From Actinomycetes bacterium (GTDB lineage Bacteria; Actinomycetota; Actinomycetes; S36-B12; GCA-2699445), in the NCBI GenBank assembly GCA_022600255.1, contig JAHZKU010000064.1, positions 1 to 8,756 of the forward strand: a DNA stretch of 8,756 bases, written 5' to 3'. The position numbers and the translations under genes are program-made. Of the stretch, positions 1 to 5,614 are shown piece after piece. The notes under the pieces were generated by a model that ran no database searches, was not told the DNA's origin, and worked only from the letters and a program-made list of their open reading frames with translations. Within the stretch, counting starts at the first letter, position 1. Each line of letters opens with the position of its first letter.

Positions 1-1
1 A

Positions 2-445
2 CCAGGCCGAATCCATCACTGCATGCGCATGATCGGCTTGGCCGAGCGCGCCCTCACCCTGGCTTGCGAGCGCGGGCTGAGCCGAGAGGCGTTCGGCAAG
101 CCCATCGTGAACCTTGGTGGCAACCGGGAGCGGATCGCCGAAGCCCGGCTGGCGATCGATCAGGCTCGCTTGCTGGTGATGCGCGCCGCCTGGTTGCTGG
201 ACACTCATGGCGTGCAAGGGGCCCGCACGGAGGTCTCTGCGATTAAGGCGGTGGTGCCCCGGATGACCTGCGACATCATCGACATGGCCATCCAGATGTA
301 CGGTGGGGCCGGCATGAGTGCGCAGACGCCGCTCGCCGAGATGTACGCCGGAGCCCGATCGCTCCGGTTGGCGGATGGCCCGGATGAGGTGCACCTTGGC
401 ATGGTGTCTCGGGCGGAACTTCAGAAACACGGCGCCAGCCGCTGA
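2..445 (+). CDS. Acyl-CoA dehydrogenase, ACAD10/11-like, C-terminal part (5' truncated)
   Basis: Flavin-dependent acyl-CoA dehydrogenase; only the last 147 codons lie in the window and the reading frame is open at the left edge. The fragment begins with PGRIHHCMRMIG and continues with REAFGKPI, QMYGGAGMS (from about 293) and RLADGPDEVHLG (365-400). These are hallmarks of the C-terminal helical domain of the ACAD10/ACAD11 branch. In classical enzymes such as MCAD the catalytic Glu sits in a YEGT motif; by position the equivalent stretch here is ADGP, so an Asp (codon at 374) may take its place, which is an alignment by eye. The next gene, a phosphotransferase-fold protein, starts 26 nt downstream and is probably co-transcribed. 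In mammalian ACAD10/11 the two activities are fused in one chain. The family assignment is firm. The substrate is inferred to be a (phosphorylated) hydroxyacyl-CoA. Confidence 0.93.
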   Translation, partial: PGRIHHCMRMIGLAERALTLACERGLSREAFGKPIVNLGGNRERIAEARLAIDQARLLVMRAAWLLDTHGVQGARTEVSAIKAVVPRMTCDIIDMAIQMYGGAGMSAQTPLAEMYAGARSLRLADGPDEVHLGMVSRAELQKHGASR

Positions 446-471
446 TCCGGCATCCGAATCGGAGACAAGCC

Positions 472-1533
472 ATGAGTATTCAAGACAGCCCGAAAGCCCT
501 GCGCGCAGAAGACTCCTTCGACATCGCGGCCATGCAGCGTTGGCTTAACCAGGAGATTCCCGGACTCACCGGACTCCCCGAAGTCCAGCAGTTCCCTGGC
601 GGCGCCAGCAACCTGACGTACCTGCTGACCTACCCTGATCGAGAACTGATCCTGCGACGTCCGCCGGCTGGGACGAAGGCTGCATCTGCCCATGACATGG
701 CACGGGAGTTCACTGTTCAGCAGCACCTGCAGGAGCCTTTCGGCCTAGTGCCGCAGGTTTACGCCCTCTGTCAGGATCACGAGGTGATCGGTTCTGACTT
801 CTACGTGATGGAGCGGCTGCAGGGTGTGGTCCTGCGTGCCAACCTGCCAGCGAATCTGCCACTGTCAGCCCAGCAGGCCCGGGTACTATCCGAACACGCC
901 GTGGATGTGCTGGTGCAACTACACCAGGTCGACCCGGATACCGCCGGACTGCGGGAGCTGGGGCGCGGCACGGGTTACGTGAACCGACAGGTGGCAGGTT
1001 GGTCGAAGCGGTACCGCGCGGCCCGCACCGAGAACGTCCCGGACTTCGCCGCAGTGATGGTCTGGCTGGCCGAAAACCAGCCCGATGACGTGGCGAACTG
1101 TGTCATCCACAACGACTACCGACTCGACAACCTGGTGCTGAACCCCACTGACTTATCCGTGCGCGGGGTCTTGGACTGGGAGATGGCCACCCTTGGGGAT
1201 CCCTTGATGGATTTAGGAGGCGCGCTGGCCTACTGGGTTGAGGCCGACGACGACGCCGGTATGCAGTCGGCCCGCCGGCAACCGACCAATGTGCCCGGTA
1301 TGCTGACCCGGCAAGAAGTGGTTGATCGGTACGCCAGCAAGAGTGGCCTGTCGGTGCAAGATTGGCCGTTCTACGAGGTCTTTGGGATGTTTCGGGTCGC
1401 CGTAATCGCTCAGCAAATCTACTACCGATATCACCACGGACAGACCACAAATCCGGCCTTCAAAGACTTCTGCCACTGGGTTACCTACGCTGAGTGGCGC
1501 TGCCGCCAAGTGGCCGGGCTCCCGTCCGCGTAG
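472..1533 (+). CDS. Phosphotransferase-family kinase (APH/choline kinase fold), ACAD10/11 kinase-domain homologue
   Basis: A 353-residue protein with an aminoglycoside-phosphotransferase fold. Residues 42-50 (PGGASNLTY) form the nucleotide-binding loop, followed by LILRRPPAG at 59-67 carrying the N-lobe strand. The catalytic Brenner motif is HNDYRLDN (213-220, catalytic Asp215) and the metal-binding DFG-like motif is LDWE (234-237), followed by LGDPLMDLG (241-249). All expected catalytic residues are present. The ATG at 472 is preceded by GGAG at 461-464. Family knowledge: LvaA of Pseudomonas putida and the N-terminal domains of ACAD10/11 phosphorylate the hydroxyl of 4-hydroxyacyl-CoAs, and a partner acyl-CoA dehydrogenase then removes the phosphate. 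The acyl-CoA dehydrogenase just upstream supports that role, though many actinobacterial members are of unknown substrate. An antibiotic-resistance role is unlikely given this context. Confidence 0.9.
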   Translation: MSIQDSPKALRAEDSFDIAAMQRWLNQEIPGLTGLPEVQQFPGGASNLTYLLTYPDRELILRRPPAGTKAASAHDMAREFTVQQHLQEPFGLVPQVYALCQDHEVIGSDFYVMERLQGVVLRANLPANLPLSAQQARVLSEHAVDVLVQLHQVDPDTAGLRELGRGTGYVNRQVAGWSKRYRAARTENVPDFAAVMVWLAENQPDDVANCVIHNDYRLDNLVLNPTDLSVRGVLDWEMATLGDPLMDLGGALAYWVEADDDAGMQSARRQPTNVPGMLTRQEVVDRYASKSGLSVQDWPFYEVFGMFRVAVIAQQIYYRYHHGQTTNPAFKDFCHWVTYAEWRCRQVAGLPSA

Positions 1534-1550
1534 TCACGACAGCGCCGCTG

Positions 1551-1570
1551 CGCTCGCTCGCTCGCTCGCT
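1551..1570. repeat. (CGCT)5 tetranucleotide microsatellite
   Basis: Five perfect tandem copies of CGCT begin 17 bp after the TAG stop of the kinase gene. The tract is outside any reading frame, so changes in copy number would alter only spacing in the 3' untranslated region. Confidence 0.9.
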
Positions 1571-1641
1571 GCCAGACATAACATGACCGACGCGGGCGGC
1601 ATGACGATTTGCCCTTCCGAACCCCCAGGATGCATCCGCGT

Positions 1642-1663
1642 GACGTCCAGCCGGCGACGTCCA
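1642..1663. repeat. Direct repeat of GACGTCCA, 14-bp period
   Basis: GACGTCCA occurs at 1642-1649 and again at 1656-1663. Each copy contains the palindrome GACGTC. Two short palindromic sites at fixed spacing upstream of the aquaporin could be regulator-binding sites, but they lie about 110 bp before the TTGACA box and no known operator is recognised. Confidence 0.4.
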
Positions 1664-1669
1664 ATCACA

Positions 1670-1706
1670 GTGCAGCCTCGGGTACGCTTTGTGAGGCGAG
1701 GTGCAC
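1670..1706. repeat. Imperfect inverted repeat (10 bp paired, one bulged G)
   Basis: The left arm GTGCAGCCTCG (1670-1680) pairs with the right arm CGAGGTGCAC (1697-1706), leaving one unpaired G and a 16-nt loop. It is GC-rich and could fold in RNA from either strand. It has no T tract, so it may be a transcript-end structure or an operator. It lies 137 nt after the kinase gene. Confidence 0.5.
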
Positions 1707-1766
1707 GGCCATGAGCCTCGTTTCCACCGGTTCGTTGGCCAGCGCCGAGTCCCAAGAACGCAATAG

Positions 1767-1790
1767 TTGACATCGCTGCGCACAGCAGCG
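1767..1790 (+). promoter_or_regulatory. Candidate -35 box and overlapping hairpin/operator before the aquaporin gene
   Basis: TTGACA at 1767-1772 is a perfect sigma70-type -35 match. At the normal distance the -10 is weak: CAACGA or GCAACG at 18 or 17 bp. Immediately after the -35 is a perfect inverted repeat, CGCTGC (1774-1779) and GCAGCG (1785-1790), with a 5-nt loop, which fills the spacer. A repressor or activator binding between -35 and -10 would fit this layout and would explain a poor -10. The promoter call is an inference. Confidence 0.35.
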
Positions 1791-1842
1791 CAACGAAAGA
1801 TGCTGCCGCCTATGTCGGCCAAACGGAAAGAAGGTCCTTCTG

Positions 1843-2559
1843 ATGGCCCGCAAACTCACCGCCGAGTTCATCGGCACGTTCCTACTCGTGCTGCTCGCCG
1901 TCGGTGCTGCGGTATCCGGCCTCGTCACCGCTGGCATCCTAGCCGTCGCGCTGGCCTTCGGCTTGGTGCTCATGGCCTTGGCTTACGCGATCGGACCGAC
2001 ATCTGGCGCTCACGTCAACCCGGCCGTCACGCTGGCGTTCTGGCTGAGCAAACGCCAGGACGGCAAGGAAGCGATCGCCTACATGATCGCGCAGTTCCTA
2101 GGGGCGATCGTTGGCGCTGGGGTCCTGTACTTCCTGATAGAGGTTGGTGGAGTCATTGACCAGACCGGCGCGCTGGGCGCAAACGGGTTCGGCGCAGCGG
2201 AACAACCCAACGCTACCGGGGCCTTTGTGATTGAAGTGCTGCTCACGGCGGCTTTCGTAGGTGTGATCTTGCTGGTCACGGACCACGATGCGGCCCCCGG
2301 TATGGCTGGATTGGCTATCGGGGCGGCGCTCGCTGCGGTGCACCTAGTTGGGATCCCCCTCACCGGGACCTCGGTGAACCCGGCTCGGTCGCTGGGGCCA
2401 GCACTTTTCGCCGGTGGGGATTCGTTGAGCCAAGTGTGGCTTTTCCTCGTGGCGCCTTTCCTAGGCGGCGCAATCGCGGTGCTCTTCTGGATGTTCACCC
2501 GGCCGTCCAAGGTCGCGTCCGGGGACGAGGGTGAAGAAACCTACAGTCGCGCCGAATAG
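1843..2559 (+). CDS. aqpZ: Aquaporin Z-like water channel (MIP family)
   Basis: A 238-residue inner-membrane channel. Both pore-lining NPA motifs are present: SGAHVNPAVT with NPA at 59-61 and TSVNPARS with NPA at 179-181. The family AEF signature is at 8-10, with further hydrophobic segments filling out the expected six-helix layout. By comparison with E. coli AqpZ (F43, H174, T183, R189) the selectivity-filter residues here are F39, H167, T176 and R182, the water-selective combination and not the glycerol-facilitator type. The loop between helices 1 and 2 is shorter than in AqpZ, and the C-terminus is an acidic tail (GDEGEE). The start is supported by AGAAGG at 1829-1834. The oxidoreductase gene follows after 10 nt, so the two are probably one transcript. 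Likely role: rapid water movement during osmotic shifts. Confidence 0.95.
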   Translation: MARKLTAEFIGTFLLVLLAVGAAVSGLVTAGILAVALAFGLVLMALAYAIGPTSGAHVNPAVTLAFWLSKRQDGKEAIAYMIAQFLGAIVGAGVLYFLIEVGGVIDQTGALGANGFGAAEQPNATGAFVIEVLLTAAFVGVILLVTDHDAAPGMAGLAIGAALAAVHLVGIPLTGTSVNPARSLGPALFAGGDSLSQVWLFLVAPFLGGAIAVLFWMFTRPSKVASGDEGEETYSRAE

Positions 2560-2569
2560 ACTCCAGCGT

Positions 2570-3535
2570 ATGCGCGCACTGCAGGTGGTAGAACTCACCG
2601 GTCCCCAATCCGTCCAACTCGCCGAGATCGCGGATCCGGTCCCGGGTGCTGGCGACGTCTTGATTGATGTCAAGGCCGCTGGGGTGACGTTCCCGGACGT
2701 CCTGCTGACGCGCGGGCAGTATCAGATCCGGCCAGAGCCTCCCTTCATTCCTGGCTGTGAGGTAGCCGGTGTCGTCGTATCCGCGCCACCAGATTCTGGT
2801 TTTGCCCCCGGCGACCGCGTGGCCGCATTCCCTGGACTCGGTGGCTTCGCCGAGCGCGTGAGCGTCACCGCAACGCATGTCTTCGCGCTCCCAGACGGCG
2901 TCAGCTTTGAGGTCGGTGCGGCACTACCGATGAACGCATTCACCGTTCAGTTCGCGCTGGAGACCCGCGGCCGCATGAAACCCGGCGACACCTTGCTTGT
3001 CCACGGCGCCGCCGGTGGCATCGGCACGGCCGCGATTCAGTTCGCCAAGGCTAAGGGGGCCACCGTGATCGGCGTGGTCTCTACACCAGAGAAGGCCCAA
3101 GTTGCGCTGGCCGCGGGCGCAGATCACACCGTGACAGCCGACAGCTTCAAGGATGAGGCGAAGGCCCTCACGGGCGACCGTGGCGTAGATATCGTGCTAG
3201 ACCCTGTTGGCGGCGACCGATTCACCGACTCAATCCGGTCGTTGGCCACCTACGGTCGCGTCTTGGTGGTGGGATTTACCGGAGGGGAAATCCCCACGGT
3301 GAAGGTGAACCGCCTCCTGCTGGGTAACACGGAAGTCATCGGCGCCGGGTGGGGCGCTGTGGCCTTCACGCAGCCCGACTACATGAAGCAGCAGTGGGCG
3401 CAGTTGCTGCCGTTGATCCAGAGCGGACAACTCGATCCAATCATCGGCAGCAAGTACCCGTTGGCAGACGGAATCACTGGAATCGAAGAGCTCCAGGACC
3501 GCCGGGCCACGGGAAAGGTGCTGCTAGTCCCCTAA
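2570..3535 (+). CDS. NADPH:quinone oxidoreductase, zinc-independent MDR family (zeta-crystallin type)
   Basis: A 321-residue medium-chain dehydrogenase/reductase. It has an N-terminal GroES-like domain (PGCEVAGVV at 61-69, GDRV at 81-84) and a Rossmann domain with the nucleotide-binding loop HGAAGGIG (145-152). DPVGGD follows at 211-216 and the chain ends in GKVLLVP. No zinc-ligand Cys cluster is seen, as expected for quinone-reductase-like members, which reduce quinones or other activated carbonyls with NADPH in the cytoplasm. The ATG at 2570 is chosen because MRALQVVEL matches the usual family N-terminus. A GTG at 2531 would add 13 residues and overlap the aquaporin by 29 bp. No Shine-Dalgarno sequence precedes 2570, so translation may depend on ribosomes finishing aquaporin 10 nt upstream. 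The physiological substrate cannot be told from sequence. Confidence 0.92.
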   Translation: MRALQVVELTGPQSVQLAEIADPVPGAGDVLIDVKAAGVTFPDVLLTRGQYQIRPEPPFIPGCEVAGVVVSAPPDSGFAPGDRVAAFPGLGGFAERVSVTATHVFALPDGVSFEVGAALPMNAFTVQFALETRGRMKPGDTLLVHGAAGGIGTAAIQFAKAKGATVIGVVSTPEKAQVALAAGADHTVTADSFKDEAKALTGDRGVDIVLDPVGGDRFTDSIRSLATYGRVLVVGFTGGEIPTVKVNRLLLGNTEVIGAGWGAVAFTQPDYMKQQWAQLLPLIQSGQLDPIIGSKYPLADGITGIEELQDRRATGKVLLVP

Positions 3536-3543
3536 GTGCCTGC

Positions 3544-3598
3544 GGACAATCACGACTGTCTCGGGGCCGGGAAGCAACAAATCTGGTGATTGTCCCGG
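3544..3598. repeat. Two overlapping inverted repeats between the oxidoreductase and VanZ-like genes
   Basis: A perfect 10-bp inverted repeat, GGACAATCAC (3544-3553) and GTGATTGTCC (3586-3595), encloses a 32-nt spacer. A second perfect 6-bp pair, CCGGGA (3567-3572) and TCCCGG (3593-3598), shares bases 3593-3595 with the first, so the two stems cannot form together. The region starts 8 nt after the oxidoreductase stop and ends about 23 bp before the proposed -10 of the next gene. It could act as a transcript-end structure or as a dyad operator. Confidence 0.6.
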
Positions 3599-3620
3599 GT
3601 CATCTTGCGGCGCGGAGCGA

Positions 3621-3632
3621 TATCGTAGTCCA
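3621..3632 (+). promoter_or_regulatory. Candidate -10 element for a leaderless VanZ-like transcript
   Basis: TATCGT (3621-3626) fits the actinobacterial TANNNT -10 pattern and ends exactly 6 nt before the GTG at 3633. Transcription would therefore begin at or next to the start codon, the common leaderless arrangement in Actinobacteria. A purine-rich GGAG at 3614-3617 is 15 nt away, too far for a normal ribosome-binding site, which favours the leaderless reading. No clear -35 is seen. Confidence 0.45.
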
Positions 3633-4064
3633 GTGCCTGAACCGAAACAGCCAGGCGATCGCCACGCCGAACACGAGGCCATCTTCGCGCGCACTGATGC
3701 CGACGAGCATGACCGGTTCTGGCCCATTCTGCTGCTCCTAGCAGCGTTCTTGGCCATGAGCTACGGCCTTTATGCGCCTGATCTTCCCGCCGGAGAATCC
3801 GATCTCCCGTTAGACAAGCTCGGCCACTTCGGAATGTTCGCACTGGTGGCGGCATTGGCCGTCCTCGCGGAGATACGCATGCGATGGATTGTGGTCATTC
3901 TCGTCGGGCAAGCGGTGCTGTCTGAAATCATCCAACACCTCGTGTTGCCGGGGCGCGCCGGCGATCCCTGGGATCTGGTGGCTGACCTGCTCGGCCTTGT
4001 CATTGGAGTTCTGGTGGGACTCTGGCTTTCTCCCGCGATTCGGCGTCGTATGATCCGCAAGTAG
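3633..4064 (+). CDS. VanZ-like family membrane protein
   Basis: A 143-residue integral membrane protein with about four hydrophobic helices (roughly 30-48, 64-80, 85-100 and 118-134) after a polar, charged N-terminus of about 28 residues. VanZ-like hallmarks are LDKLGHFGMF (60-69), LSEIIQ (96-101), PGR (106-108) and DPWDLVADLLG (111-121), in the order seen in the family. VanZ itself gives low-level teicoplanin resistance in enterococci, but most VanZ-like proteins have no known function, so a resistance role should not be assumed. The GTG start is chosen because it follows a TANNNT element by 6 nt. The gene sits between an oxidoreductase and molybdenum genes with no obvious functional link to either. 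Confidence 0.8.
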   Translation: MPEPKQPGDRHAEHEAIFARTDADEHDRFWPILLLLAAFLAMSYGLYAPDLPAGESDLPLDKLGHFGMFALVAALAVLAEIRMRWIVVILVGQAVLSEIIQHLVLPGRAGDPWDLVADLLGLVIGVLVGLWLSPAIRRRMIRK

Positions 4065-4075
4065 CTGTCGCAACC

Positions 4076-4087
4076 TAGGATGGCGCT
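4076..4087 (+). promoter_or_regulatory. Candidate -10 element (TAGGAT) upstream of the small ORF and moaC
   Basis: TAGGAT (4076-4081) is a good actinobacterial -10 match and stands 6 nt before an ATG at 4088, the same spacing as the TATCGT-GTG pair at the VanZ-like gene. It may drive a leaderless transcript starting at 4088 and continuing into moaC. AGGA (4077-4080) inside the element could alternatively act as a Shine-Dalgarno sequence 7 nt before the ATG, so the two readings compete. A separate TTGACC at 4136-4141 could be another -35 for moaC but has no good -10 partner. Confidence 0.45.
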
Positions 4088-4225
4088 ATGCCGTTCGGGA
4101 ACCGGTCGCGCGCTCGCAGCCTTAGCCCACGCAACTTGACCCGCGGCCCAACCTGGGACTCGATGGACCCGGCGCGATGGAGGAGGGAGACGTGTGGAAC
4201 TGACGCACATCAACCAGCAGGGTGA
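4088..4225 (+). CDS. Candidate small protein, 45 codons, overlapping the start of moaC
   Basis: A reading frame of 45 codons beginning MPFGNRSRARSLSP and containing GPTWDSMDPARWRRE before entering the moaC region. The product would be basic and Trp/Arg-rich, with no signal peptide or membrane segment, and I recognise no family. Support: the ATG lies 6 nt after TAGGAT; the first 34 codons end in G or C in about 29 cases, and this bias weakens once the frame enters moaC at 4194. It ends at TGA 4223-4225, 32 bp inside moaC, so moaC translation could be coupled to it. It may equally be a chance frame in GC-rich leader DNA. Confidence 0.35.
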   Translation: MPFGNRSRARSLSPRNLTRGPTWDSMDPARWRRETCGTDAHQPAG

Positions 4226-4658
4226 CGCGAACATGGTCGACGTGGCGGGTAAAGGGGTCTCAACCCGCACCGCGACCGCCACCGCCGTGGTGAGGACGTC
4301 TGCCACCGACCAGATTCGCGACGATCAAGTGGCCAAAGGGGACGTGTGCGGCACGGCTCGCATTGCCGGAATCATGGCAGCCAAACGAACCGGAGATCTG
4401 ATTCCGCTGTGTCATCCGATCGCACTGCACCAGGTCGTGGTCTCGGTAGCGCCAGCCACGAACAGTGACGCCGTTCAGATCAGTGCCACGGTCAAGACGG
4501 CCGACCGGACCGGCGTGGAGATGGAAGCGTTGACCGCCGTGACGGTCGCGGGACTGACCGTGATTGACATGGTGAAGGCGGTGGATCGGTTCGCCACTTT
4601 GACAGACGTGATGGTGACGCACAAGGCCGGGGGGCGGTCCGGAACGTGGAGCCGCTGA
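4194..4658 (+). CDS. moaC: Cyclic pyranopterin monophosphate synthase MoaC
   Basis: A 154-residue enzyme that, after MoaA, converts 3',8-cyclo-7,8-dihydro-GTP into cyclic pyranopterin monophosphate in molybdenum cofactor synthesis. Aligned with E. coli MoaC, the catalytic set is complete: K48 (E. coli K51), H74 in PLCHP (H77), E109 and E111 in GVEMEAL (E112, E114), D125 and K128 in IDMVK (D128, K131). The N-terminus LTHINQQGDANMVDV is typical. The GTG start is fixed by a strong GGAGGGAG at 4182-4189; an out-of-frame GTG lies two bases before it. The stop TGA shares its A with the ATG of the next gene. This opens the run of tightly packed molybdenum genes. The order moaC-mog-moaE is that of the M. 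tuberculosis moaC2 locus. Confidence 0.97.
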   Translation: MELTHINQQGDANMVDVAGKGVSTRTATATAVVRTSATDQIRDDQVAKGDVCGTARIAGIMAAKRTGDLIPLCHPIALHQVVVSVAPATNSDAVQISATVKTADRTGVEMEALTAVTVAGLTVIDMVKAVDRFATLTDVMVTHKAGGRSGTWSR

Positions 4659-5614
4659 TGGCCAACGCCGCCCGGGTCATCACATGCTCGGATTCGGTCA
4701 CGGTCGGCAGTGCCGAGGACCGATCCGGGCCACTGGCCGCCGAACTGCTCGCCGCCGCCGGGTGGTCAGTTGATCGTGTGGTAGTGCCGGATGACCAAGC
4801 ACAGATTGCCGCAGGCATCCGCACAGCGGTGGCCGATCAGAAGACCGTTGTGGTCTGCACAGGGGGTACGGGGTTCGGGCCCAGGGATGTCACCCCCGAG
4901 GCCATCTTGGATGTCTGCGATCGGTGGATCCCAGGTGTGGGCGAGGCGATCCGAGCAAACGCACGTAAGGCCTTCCCCTTGACCGACCTCTCGCGAATGG
5001 GGGCCGGTGTGGTGGGCCAGACCGTGGTGGTTGCCCTACCTGGATCACCCGGTGGCGTGAAGGACGGGCTCGCCGTCGTGCTTCCGCTGCTGTCGCATCT
5101 GCACAAGATGCTTTCCGGCGGTGGCCACGAAACGACTCACCACGGGCAATCCGCTGGCCCAAAGACCCGCGAATCGACTGGCGCAACGGTCGCATCGTCC
5201 GTAGGCCGTGTCAGCGTCGCTGCGGATCTGATCACGCCAGAAGCGGTCACAGCCGCTGTCCGCGATGCCCAATCTGGCGCGGTAGCCACCTTTGAGGGTC
5301 GGGTGCGCAACCACGATGCTGACCGAGACGTCGTGGGTCTGGCGTACGAGGCACATCCCGACGCAGCGCACATCTTGGCCGATGTTTGCCAGCAAGCCAC
5401 CCAACTAGCCGGTGTGGTTCGGGTCGCAGCCGTCCACCGTACCGGCAACCTCGCCGTGGGAGACCTGGCGTTCTGTGTCGCCGTCAGTGCGCCCCACCGA
5501 GCCGAGGCCTACGCAGCCCTGGAATGGTTGGTGGATACGGCCAAGGCAAAACTGCCCATTTGGAAGAGGCAGCTGTTTGCAGACGGCCGCAGTGAGTGGG
5601 TGAACTGCGCATGA
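4658..5614 (+). CDS. Mog-MoaE fusion: molybdopterin adenylyltransferase plus molybdopterin synthase large subunit
   Basis: A 318-residue two-domain protein. Residues 5-152 are a MogA/Mog domain: SDS (11-13), DRSGP (21-25), TGGTGFGPRDVTPEA (68-82), IPGVGEAIRA (91-100) and LPGSPGGVKDGL (127-138). It adenylylates molybdopterin before metal insertion. A Gly/His/Ser/Thr-rich linker (about 153-181) leads to a MoaE domain (182-318) with FEGRVRNH (212-219), YEAH (230-233), HRTGNLAVGD (260-269) and KAKLPIWK. K296 and K303 match the essential E. coli MoaE lysines K119 and K126, so both halves look active. MoaE needs thiocarboxylated MoaD, which is not in this window. The ATG at 4658 is preferred over a GTG at 4646 because GGAG (4648-4651) lies 6 nt upstream of it. 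The gene overlaps moaC by 1 base and moaA by 4. In M. tuberculosis mog and moaE2 are separate neighbours, so this looks like a fusion of adjacent genes. Confidence 0.95.
   Translation: MANAARVITCSDSVTVGSAEDRSGPLAAELLAAAGWSVDRVVVPDDQAQIAAGIRTAVADQKTVVVCTGGTGFGPRDVTPEAILDVCDRWIPGVGEAIRANARKAFPLTDLSRMGAGVVGQTVVVALPGSPGGVKDGLAVVLPLLSHLHKMLSGGGHETTHHGQSAGPKTRESTGATVASSVGRVSVAADLITPEAVTAAVRDAQSGAVATFEGRVRNHDADRDVVGLAYEAHPDAAHILADVCQQATQLAGVVRVAAVHRTGNLAVGDLAFCVAVSAPHRAEAYAALEWLVDTAKAKLPIWKRQLFADGRSEWVNCA

Larger units (their letters stand above)
1534..1842. other. Noncoding intergenic region with repeats and probable regulatory sites
   Basis: 309 bp between the kinase gene and the aquaporin. I find no convincing reading frame on either strand. 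It holds, in order: a (CGCT)5 microsatellite (1551-1570), two copies of GACGTCCA with a 14-bp period (1642-1649 and 1656-1663), an imperfect inverted repeat (1670-1706), and a TTGACA box followed by a short perfect hairpin (1767-1790). An AGAAGG ribosome-binding site (1829-1834) lies 8 nt before the aquaporin start. The gap most likely ends the fatty-acid transcript and carries the aquaporin promoter. No hairpin followed by a run of T is present, so no standard intrinsic terminator can be named. Confidence 0.7.

Noticed and set aside
472..1533. Aminoglycoside resistance gene
   Set aside because: The fold is shared with aminoglycoside phosphotransferases, but the adjacent ACAD10/11-type dehydrogenase and the LGDPLMDLG motif point to the acyl-CoA kinase group.
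1670..1706. Intrinsic terminator after the kinase gene
   Set aside because: The stem has a bulge and a 16-nt loop and lacks a downstream T run, so I list it only as an inverted repeat.
2531..2569. GTG start at 2531 for the quinone oxidoreductase
   Set aside because: The extra 13 residues (KKPTVAPNRLQR region) do not resemble the family N-terminus and would overlap the aquaporin, while ATG 2570 gives the expected MRALQ start.
3633..4064. Glycopeptide (teicoplanin) resistance determinant vanZ
   Set aside because: Only the broad VanZ-like family is supported. No vanA/vanH/vanX-type genes or mobile elements are nearby.
4065..4193. Molybdenum cofactor riboswitch upstream of moaC
   Set aside because: The leader is short, I see no match to the conserved Moco RNA architecture, and the likely transcript start at 4088 would leave only about 106 nt, mostly taken by the small frame.
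3770..4306. Reverse-strand frame (178 codons) across the VanZ-like gene and the start of moaC
   Set aside because: It crosses two genes on the other strand, lacks recognisable motifs and has a composition typical of antisense shadow.
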